Below, piece by piece: positions 13,837-19,704 of a DNA stretch of 19,704 bases. Source of the DNA: Pelotomaculum sp. UBA3103 (GTDB lineage Bacteria > Bacillota > Desulfotomaculia > Desulfotomaculales > Pelotomaculaceae). The notes below the pieces were generated by a model that was not told the origin of the DNA, did no database searches, and worked only from the letters and a program-made list of their open reading frames with translations. How positions within the stretch are numbered: position 1 is the stretch's first letter; every line of letters starts with the position of its first letter. The position numbers were made by a program, and so were the translations under genes. The stretch spans positions 1-19,704 of the forward strand of contig DFAP01000009.1 of assembly GCA_002365855.1 (NCBI GenBank). The letters run 5' to 3'.

Positions 13837-14498
13837 AAAGCGTCGTTCTTTTGTCAGGTGGCTTGGATTCTGCTGTTTCTTTTGCCTGCGCATTGCAGGA
13901 AACTGAGGTGATTCTGAGCCTCACCTTTGATTATGGACAGAGGGCAGCCGCAAAAGAACAGCAGGCTGCTGCAGCTTTATCATCCCATTATAATATCGGC
14001 CACCGTACGTTAGAAGTTCCTTTTTTGAAAGAAATAACGAATACAGCTCTCGTTTCCGAGCAGGCTGAACTGCCGTTGCTGAGCACAGCGGAACTCGACG
14101 ACTACAGCTTATCAAGCGCTTCTGCCGCTTCCGTCTGGGTTCCTAACCGTAATGGACTGTTTATTAATATTGCAGCGTGTTTCGCCGAAGCGCTGCAATG
14201 TGATCTTATAGTTACAGGTTTTAACAGGGAAGAAGCGGCGACGTTTCCGGACAACAGCGCTGAGTTTGTTAAAGCCGCCAATAGCTCCCTTAGTTATTCC
14301 ACCATCAATAAGGTCAGGGTTGTAAGCTATACGCAGAGGCTTGACAAGGTGGAGATCATCCAACTGGGGTTGAAATTGGTACTGCCTTTCAAATATATAT
14401 GGAGCTGTTACAGAGGAGAAAGTAAAGCTTGCGGCAGATGTGAAAGCTGCCTGCGTTTTGCAAGGGCTGCCAAAGCAGCAGGTATGGTCACTCAATAA
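13833..14498 (+). CDS. queC: 7-cyano-7-deazaguanine (preQ0) synthase QueC
   Basis: A protein of 221 residues, the normal QueC length. It uses ATP and ammonia to turn 7-carboxy-7-deazaguanine into preQ0. The PP-loop SGGLDS is at residues 8-13. VWVPNRNGLF lies in the middle. Zinc cysteines Cys192, 200, 203 and 206 form the C-terminal site. It starts with TTG 13833 inside the queD stop, so translation is coupled. It is followed by DUF366 after 45 bp. Confidence 0.95.
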   Translation: MKSVVLLSGGLDSAVSFACALQETEVILSLTFDYGQRAAAKEQQAAAALSSHYNIGHRTLEVPFLKEITNTALVSEQAELPLLSTAELDDYSLSSASAASVWVPNRNGLFINIAACFAEALQCDLIVTGFNREEAATFPDNSAEFVKAANSSLSYSTINKVRVVSYTQRLDKVEIIQLGLKLVLPFKYIWSCYRGESKACGRCESCLRFARAAKAAGMVTQ

Positions 14499-14543
14499 AG
14501 CAGTCAAGCAGAAATTATAAATATTTGCATGTGAGGGATTCTC

Positions 14544-15107
14544 GTGATCGAACGCTTTGTAACTGAAATAATCACGTATGACGGGTCGCAATTGTCATCA
14601 CACTGGGCTTATCGTAACTTCGGCCTGCAGGGGGACAGTATAATATCCTTCAGAGGGCCATGTAGCGTGGGTCTGAGTGAATTGGTTGATCTCGAGGATT
14701 TTAGAAAAAAAGCCCCTATTTTTAGCAGAGACATGCTGCATTTCATAATAGAGCATTTTGACCTGGACTTGGAAAAAACCATCATCAGGCAGCGCCTGCT
14801 GATGGCAATTATAAAAGACATTATTCAACTAAATCTAGATGCTGGTATATCCAGGAAGGGTGATGACCTTTATCTCGGCAACAAGAAATTGTCAGTATCA
14901 ATTGCCACCCTTACCCCCGTTTCCACCATTATTCATGCCGGGTTAAATATATCAAGCAGGGATACGCCAGTTGAGACGGTTGGGCTGGAGGATCTCGGTT
15001 TGAAAGACGGGGAGGCGAGCCAATTAGCCAGTTCTATTTCCGGTTTGTACGCCAGGGAATCCAGGGAAATCAAAATGGCTCGCTGCAAAGTGCGGGGGGT
15101 AAGGTGA
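14544..15107 (+). CDS. DUF366 family protein in the queuosine cluster
   Basis: A protein of 187 residues that I recognise as DUF366 (mainly known from archaea and some Clostridia). Visible blocks are FRGPCSVGLSELVDLED, HFIIEHFDLDLEKTIIRQRL, and STIIHAGLNISSRDTPVETV followed by GLEDLG. The function is unknown. There is no signal peptide or membrane segment. The start is GTG 14544 after GAGGGA. The queE start follows the stop by 3 bp. Its placement between queC and queE suggests a role in 7-deazaguanine metabolism, salvage or coordination, but the sequence itself does not show an activity. Confidence 0.78.
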   Translation: MIERFVTEIITYDGSQLSSHWAYRNFGLQGDSIISFRGPCSVGLSELVDLEDFRKKAPIFSRDMLHFIIEHFDLDLEKTIIRQRLLMAIIKDIIQLNLDAGISRKGDDLYLGNKKLSVSIATLTPVSTIIHAGLNISSRDTPVETVGLEDLGLKDGEASQLASSISGLYARESREIKMARCKVRGVR

Positions 15108-15110
15108 ATA

Positions 15111-15845
15111 TTGAGCACTGTCATTGAGATATTTTCATCAGTTCAGGGTGAAGGCCCATTATTAGGATGCAGGCAGATATTCATCAGGTTCCACGGGTGT
15201 AACCTTCACTGTGCTTACTGCGATACAATATCATCCAGCGTCCCTCCGTATTGTCAGGTTCATATTGCTCCCGGTCAAAATATCTTCAAGAGGATGACAA
15301 ACCCAATGAGCGTGAAAGATATCGCGGCAGCGGCATCTGCGATGGACCTGGAACTGCACCATTCGGTAAGTCTCACAGGCGGTGAGCCGCTTCTATATCA
15401 TTCGCTTATCCTGGAATTGGCGCCACTCTTAGGAGGAACCAGACACGGCATTTATCTTGAAACGAATGGCACGCTGCCTGATGCTCTCAATGAGATTATT
15501 GATGTTGTTGATATAATTGCTATGGATTTTAAACTGCCGAGCGTTACCGGACAGCGACCATTTTGGGAGGAACACTGTCGATTTTTAAAAATAGCTTCAC
15601 AGAAAGATACTTTTATTAAAGTTGTTGTGGGAGATACAACACCTATTGAAGAAGTGGAGAAGGCAGCTAGAATTATTAGTAATACAGCACCCGATGCTGT
15701 TTTGATTATTCAACCGGTCAGTAAAAACGTTTACGCCAGGGAGATATCACCGGCCAATGTGCTTATACTCCAGGAAAAGGCATTAAAATGGCTGGATGAT
15801 GTTAGGATAATACCTCAGACACATAAAATAGCCGGCTTTCTTTAA
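15111..15845 (+). CDS. queE: 7-carboxy-7-deazaguanine synthase QueE (radical SAM)
   Basis: A radical-SAM enzyme of 244 residues that rearranges 6-carboxytetrahydropterin into 7-carboxy-7-deazaguanine. The 4Fe-4S motif is Cys30, 34 and 37 (GCNLHCAYCDT), the CX3CX2C form. EIFSSVQGEGPLLGCRQIFIR at the N-terminus and LTGGEPLL are family hallmarks. The start is TTG 15111, with AAGGTG 4 nt upstream. It has about 35 more residues than short QueE proteins, mainly an insertion after the cluster loop (about residues 38-75), which is common in Clostridia. Confidence 0.93.
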   Translation: MSTVIEIFSSVQGEGPLLGCRQIFIRFHGCNLHCAYCDTISSSVPPYCQVHIAPGQNIFKRMTNPMSVKDIAAAASAMDLELHHSVSLTGGEPLLYHSLILELAPLLGGTRHGIYLETNGTLPDALNEIIDVVDIIAMDFKLPSVTGQRPFWEEHCRFLKIASQKDTFIKVVVGDTTPIEEVEKAARIISNTAPDAVLIIQPVSKNVYAREISPANVLILQEKALKWLDDVRIIPQTHKIAGFL

Positions 15846-15871
15846 ACTCAATAGAAATGAGGTAAGGACAC

Positions 15872-16432
15872 GTGTTTGATGAAGTTAAGATTGAAGAAGC
15901 TGTCAGGATGATCTTAGAAGCTATTGGTGAGGACCCGGAAAGGGAAGGGTTAAAAGAGACACCTTACAGGGTCGCCAGGATGTATAAAGAAATATTTAGC
16001 GGTCTGCAAGAGGACCCAGAATCACACCTGCAGAAAATATTTTATGAAGATCATGATGAAATGGTTATAGTAAAAGATATACCTTTATATTCAATCTGTG
16101 AACATCATCTTCTGCCGTTCTATGGGAAGGCACATGTTGCTTATATACCCAGGAAAGGCAATGTGACAGGTTTGTCAAAACTTGCCAGGGTGGTTGATGG
16201 CTTTGCCAAGCGTCCTCAATTACAGGAACGGCTTACAGCCCAGATAGCTGATACAATTATGCAAAAGCTGAAAGCCATAGGAACACTAGTAGTAATAGAG
16301 GCCGAGCATATGTGTATGACTTTTCGGGGTGTCAGAAAACCTGGTTCAAAAACCGTAACCTCAGCTGTGAGAGGAGTCTTTCAAAAAAATGAAGCCACCA
16401 GGTCTGAGGCTTTTTCATTAATTAAAGGATAA
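15872..16432 (+). CDS. folE: GTP cyclohydrolase I
   Basis: A protein of 186 residues of the type IA FolE family. It opens GTP to 7,8-dihydroneopterin triphosphate, the substrate of QueD and also the first step to folate. Zinc ligands Cys76, His79 and Cys148 are all present (CEHHLLPF and HMCMTF), so this is the zinc form and not the Cys-less or FolE2 type. [19 protein letters not shown] and the end TSAVRGVF are typical. The start is GTG 15872 after GAGGTAAGGA. The cluster context makes queuosine supply its likely main job; folate synthesis is possible too. Confidence 0.95.
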   Translation: MFDEVKIEEAVRMILEAIGEDPEREGLKETPYRVARMYKEIFSGLQEDPESHLQKIFYEDHDEMVIVKDIPLYSICEHHLLPFYGKAHVAYIPRKGNVTGLSKLARVVDGFAKRPQLQERLTAQIADTIMQKLKAIGTLVVIEAEHMCMTFRGVRKPGSKTVTSAVRGVFQKNEATRSEAFSLIKG

Positions 16433-16496
16433 AATCTTAAAGGCTACCGGTTTTATGTGTAATATGTTGGATTTAATTTGACAGGAGGAGATGTCA

Positions 16497-16685
16497 TTGG
16501 AAGATTTGGACAACCCAAGCGCGGCAAAGCTTGAGCTGATCGCGGTAAAGACTTTAAAATCTTGTGATGAGCTTTATAAAGTAGTGGATTTCTTAAATAA
16601 AATGCTTAAAGATAAAAGGGTCATTTTTGGACTCACCAAGAATTCACAAAAGGGGACTATGACCATTTCTATTTACGAAACTTAG
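16497..16685 (+). CDS. YpmA-like (DUF4264) small protein
   Basis: A protein of 62 residues resembling B. subtilis YpmA (DUF4264): LYKVVDFLNKMLKDKRVIFGL, then a beta-strand-like TMTISIYET end. The function is unknown. I chose TTG 16497, 6 nt after AGGAGGAG (16483-16490). The ATG at 16491 touches the ribosome site directly and would add two residues. The surE gene follows 13 bp later and is probably in the same transcript. Confidence 0.78.
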   Translation: MEDLDNPSAAKLELIAVKTLKSCDELYKVVDFLNKMLKDKRVIFGLTKNSQKGTMTISIYET

Positions 16686-16698
16686 ACGGAGATATTTT

Positions 16699-17457
16699 AT
16701 GAAAATACTAATCAGCAACGATGACGGTATACAAGCCGAAGGTATTAATGAATTAAGGAAATCACTCCAGGAGCAGAATGAGATTTTTGTTGTTGCTCCT
16801 GACCGTGAGAGGAGCGCGACCGGACATAAAATTACCCTGTACAGGCCTCTCAGAGTTAAGGAATGGCACTATCCGGAAAGCAGTGCTGTAGGGTGGGCAG
16901 TGGACGGAACGCCGGCTGATTGCGTCAAACTGGGTTTGGAGGCACTTCTTCCAAGTCCACCGGACCTGGTTATTGCGGGTATTAATTTCGGCCCAAACCT
17001 TGGTACTGATGTATTATACTCCGGCACCGTTTCCGCTGCAGTTGAAGGACTCATTAATGACATACCGTCTATTGCAATATCTCTGGCAAGCCATGAGTAT
17101 AGTAATTTTACTCATTCATCTAAGTTAATCAGAGAAATTGTTAACATGCTTGGCAAGGACCTTCCCTCGCGAACACTGTTAAATATTAACATGCCCCCAA
17201 GAAGACCCAAAGGTATAAAAGTTACAAGACTCGGCAACAGAAGGTATGTCAATATTTTTGATAAAAGAACCGATCCCAGGGGCAGAGTTTATTTTTGGCT
17301 GGCCGGTGAACCATTTGACCTTGATGAAGATGACCCCGAAACCGACATATGGGCTGTGAGGGAGGGCTATATTTCCATATCACCGATACATTTTGACTTT
17401 ACTGACTATAAGCTTATGGGGCAGCTCAAAAAGGATATTGAAAAATTATTATATTAA
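16699..17457 (+). CDS. surE: 5'/3'-nucleotidase SurE
   Basis: A protein of 252 residues, typical for SurE, a metal-dependent nucleoside monophosphate phosphatase linked to survival in stationary phase. Metal-binding NDDG is at residues 7-10. PDRERSATGH (with the metal-site Ser near 40), the stretch from GINFGPNLG to LYSGTVSAAVEG, and NINMPP are all present. The start is ATG 16699, following CGGAGAT. It is the last gene before a 262-bp gap. Confidence 0.95.
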   Translation: MKILISNDDGIQAEGINELRKSLQEQNEIFVVAPDRERSATGHKITLYRPLRVKEWHYPESSAVGWAVDGTPADCVKLGLEALLPSPPDLVIAGINFGPNLGTDVLYSGTVSAAVEGLINDIPSIAISLASHEYSNFTHSSKLIREIVNMLGKDLPSRTLLNINMPPRRPKGIKVTRLGNRRYVNIFDKRTDPRGRVYFWLAGEPFDLDEDDPETDIWAVREGYISISPIHFDFTDYKLMGQLKKDIEKLLY

Positions 17458-17611
17458 TTCAAGAAATACTAAGCATTAAAAAAATAGATTGAAAAAAATA
17501 TCCCTTATTCTTAATTTAACAAGGATTTTAGAACTGACCGTAGAAATATAAAATCAAATAGTGCCTTTTTCAGACGCAGATCTTGAGGAGTTGATTTTGA
17601 AATAACTTTAT

Positions 17612-17635
17612 AACCCTCAGGGGTTCTTTTTATTT
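17612..17635 (+). terminator. Rho-independent terminator upstream of the EF-G-like gene
   Basis: Stem AACCC (17612-17616) / GGGTT (17621-17625) with loop TCAG is followed by CTTTTTATTT. It lies 155 bp after surE and 85 bp before the next start, so it either ends the surE transcript or works as a leader attenuator for the EF-G-like gene. Confidence 0.75.
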
Positions 17636-17719
17636 GTATCCAAATAAGACCAGTATAACCTATAGAAGTATATACAAGGAATATTTAGGGAACCATTATT
17701 TACAAAGGAGGCAAAAATT

Positions 17720-19704
17720 TTGAAGAATTATCAAACCGGACAGATTCGCAACCTTGGGGTGGTAGCACACGGTGGAGCCGGAAAGACCTCCCTGGTTGAA
17801 GCAATGCTGTTTAATACCGGAATCCTTTCCAGGCTTGGGAGAGTGGAAGACGGTACCACCACTTCCGACCACCACCCCGAGGAAATCGCCAGGCAAATTA
17901 CTATTCATACCAGCCTGGTTCCTTGCGAGTGGAAGGATACCAAAATTAACGTTCTGGATACTCCCGGTTTTTCTGATTTTATTGGGGAAGTAAAAGGGGC
18001 TCTTAGGGTCTCTGACACCTCAATGTTTGTTATATCTGCCGTTGACGGTGTGGAAGTGCAGCATGAGGTTATTTGGGATATCGCAGATTTCTATAACTTG
18101 CCCAGGATCGTGTTTATCAATAAAATGGACCGGGAAAACTCAAGTTTTGATAAGGTACTGGATGAACTAAAGTCAAAATTCAAGGCAAATTTTGTTCCCA
18201 TTCAGATACCAATTGGTTCTTTCAACACTTTCAACGGTGTCGTTGATATTATTAATGAAAAGGCGTATAGTGGTTCTGGCAAGGGTGAAGAGGTAAAGAT
18301 TCCGGAAGAACTGGCGGATGAAGTAGCCCTGTGCCGCGAAAAACTGATAGAAGCGGCAGCCGAGGGTGACGACGACCTGACAATGAAATACCTGGAAGGG
18401 GAAGAATTAACCCCGGAAGAAATAATAGAAGGTTTTAGGAAAAGCATTGTCCAGCGCAAAGTAGTCCCTGTGCTGGCAGGTTCTGCCACTAAAAACATCG
18501 GTGTTGCACAGCTATTAGACGTTTTGTCAACTTACCTGCCTGCACCGGTGGAGGAAAACGGCCCATTAGCTGCGCTGGTTTTCAAAACTCTGGCTGACCC
18601 ATATGTAGGCAAAATGAACTTTCTCCGTGTTTACGGAGGCGTTCTCAAAAGCGACTCCACTGTCTATAACAGTAAAAAAGACAAAAATGAAAGGATCGGG
18701 AATGTTCTCTTCGTTCGAGGTAAAAATACCGTCCAGACCGGCGTTGTGCCGCTCGGCGATATGGCGGTGGTCGTAAAACTGCAGGATACCGGGACTGGCG
18801 ATACTCTTTGTGAAAAAGACAAGCCTGTAGTTTTGGAAGGGGTCGAGTTCCCAACTCCGACATTATCTGTTGCCATAGCTCCAAAAAGTAAAAATGACGA
18901 GGACAAACTGGGAGACGCTATCTCTAAACTTCTTGACGAAGACCCCACGATGCGTGTTGAAAAGAACACTGAAACAAAACAGACTCTGCTTACCGGCATG
19001 GGTGAGCTCCATATTAATATAATGCTTGAAAAGCTTAAACGGAAGTATGGCGTAGATGTTGTCATGAACGATCCCAAGGTGCCTTACAGAGAGACCATCA
19101 GGTCCAAGGTTGAAGTGGAAGGAAAGCACAAAAAACAATCTGGCGGGCGCGGCCAATATGGTCACGTGTGGATAAGGTTCGAGCCCAATCCGGAAGCAGA
19201 TTTTGTCTTTGAAGAGGATATCTTTGGAGGTTCTGTCCCCAGACAATACTTTCCAGCAGTTGAAAAAGGCCTAAGGGAAGCGATGGTGGAAGGTGTTCTG
19301 GCCGGGTACCCGGCTTCAGGTATTAAAGCAACCCTGTATGACGGCTCATATCATAATGTTGACTCATCCGAACTTGCTTTTAAAATCGCAGCTTCACTGG
19401 CTTTTCGTAAAGGGGTCATGCTGGCCAAGCCGGTTCTGCTGGAGCCTATAATGATCGTTGAAGTAACAGTTCCAGAAAATTTCATGGGAGATATTATCAG
19501 TGACTTTAATACAAAAAGGGGACGTGTGCTTGGTACGGAGTCACAGGGGAGAGAGACCATTATAAAGGCTACCGTTCCGCTTTCGGAAATGTATCGCTAT
19601 GCTATTGACCTGAAATCCATGACTCAGGGGCGGGGATTCTTTACAATGGAGTTTAGCAGTTACGAGGAAGTGCCGGGACGATTGGCCGAGGAAATCATTA
19701 AGAA
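17720..19704 (+). CDS. Elongation factor G-like GTPase (3' end outside window)
   Basis: A frame of 661 codons that runs off the window edge. EF-G proteins are about 680-690 residues, so only the last few dozen are missing. GTPase motifs: AHGGAGKTS at 16-24 (G1), DTPGF at 80-84 (G3) and NKMD at 134-137 (G4). G1 differs from AHVDHGKTT of canonical EF-G; GG/AGKT is the mark of the EF-G-like paralogue group (COG0480, often named FusA2 or EF-G-like) found in many Firmicutes. Domains II to V follow in order, with GRGQYGHVW and AGYPASGIKATLYDGSYHNV in domain IV. The start is TTG 17720, 8 nt after AAAGGAGG (17704-17711). The cellular role of this paralogue is not settled. Confidence 0.9.
   Translation, partial: MKNYQTGQIRNLGVVAHGGAGKTSLVEAMLFNTGILSRLGRVEDGTTTSDHHPEEIARQITIHTSLVPCEWKDTKINVLDTPGFSDFIGEVKGALRVSDTSMFVISAVDGVEVQHEVIWDIADFYNLPRIVFINKMDRENSSFDKVLDELKSKFKANFVPIQIPIGSFNTFNGVVDIINEKAYSGSGKGEEVKIPEELADEVALCREKLIEAAAEGDDDLTMKYLEGEELTPEEIIEGFRKSIVQRKVVPVLAGSATKNIGVAQLLDVLSTYLPAPVEENGPLAALVFKTLADPYVGKMNFLRVYGGVLKSDSTVYNSKKDKNERIGNVLFVRGKNTVQTGVVPLGDMAVVVKLQDTGTGDTLCEKDKPVVLEGVEFPTPTLSVAIAPKSKNDEDKLGDAISKLLDEDPTMRVEKNTETKQTLLTGMGELHINIMLEKLKRKYGVDVVMNDPKVPYRETIRSKVEVEGKHKKQSGGRGQYGHVWIRFEPNPEADFVFEEDIFGGSVPRQYFPAVEKGLREAMVEGVLAGYPASGIKATLYDGSYHNVDSSELAFKIAASLAFRKGVMLAKPVLLEPIMIVEVTVPENFMGDIISDFNTKRGRVLGTESQGRETIIKATVPLSEMYRYAIDLKSMTQGRGFFTMEFSSYEEVPGRLAEEIIK

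Noticed and set aside
1..19704. CRISPR arrays, tRNA or rRNA genes, and transposase genes
   Set aside because: No regularly spaced direct repeats, no tRNA or rRNA signatures and no transposase-like frames were seen on either strand.

Overview
The window looks like chromosomal DNA of a spore-forming, strictly anaerobic, Gram-positive bacterium of the Desulfotomaculum/Pelotomaculum type (Peptococcaceae sensu lato). This is an inference from gene content. The pointers are a MeaB end (methylmalonyl-CoA pathway, used in propionate metabolism), a short SpoVM-like peptide, YpmA, LapA and TIGR04086-type Firmicutes proteins, strong AGGAGG-type ribosome sites with many TTG/GTG starts, and a large cytoplasmic heterodisulfide-reductase/Flx operon. 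Almost everything is on the + strand. The only convincing gene on the - strand encodes a small membrane protein.

Layout: 1-369 is the end of meaB with a terminator. 495-1625 holds an UPF0173 metallo-hydrolase and a cyclophilin with a terminator. 1761-4993 holds a LapA-like membrane protein and a DinG helicase with an N-terminal exonuclease domain. 5038-5103 is a 21-residue SpoVM-like gene. 5104-5578 is an AT-rich intergenic region with a terminator-like hairpin, a short perfect palindrome and a ~230-bp imperfect inverted-repeat element. 5579-12303 is one operon, hdrC-hdrB-hdrA-flxD-flxC-flxB-flxA, closed by a strong bidirectional hairpin. 12376-12768 (-) is a TIGR04086 membrane protein. 13208-16432 holds a CopZ-like metallochaperone, then queD-queC-DUF366-queE-folE (the full GTP to preQ0 route). 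16497-17457 holds ypmA and surE. 17720 to the window end is an EF-G-like GTPase that runs off the edge.

The main discovery is in the hdr-flx operon. Two genes are interrupted by a single in-frame TGA exactly where their families carry a conserved cysteine: HdrA at codon 195 (7629-7631) and FlxD/MvhD at codon 70 (9227-9229). Each TGA is followed within 20-26 nt by a stable hairpin at the bacterial SECIS position. Both genes are best read as selenoproteins, so the 660-aa HdrA and the 143-aa FlxD are intact. A standard ORF caller would break them into four pieces or call them pseudogenes. The predicted complex takes electrons from NAD(P)H through FlxA, FlxB/FlxC and FlxD to the bifurcating flavin of HdrA. 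HdrA would send them to ferredoxin and, through HdrC and HdrB, to a disulfide acceptor (unknown here, perhaps DsrC or another dithiol).
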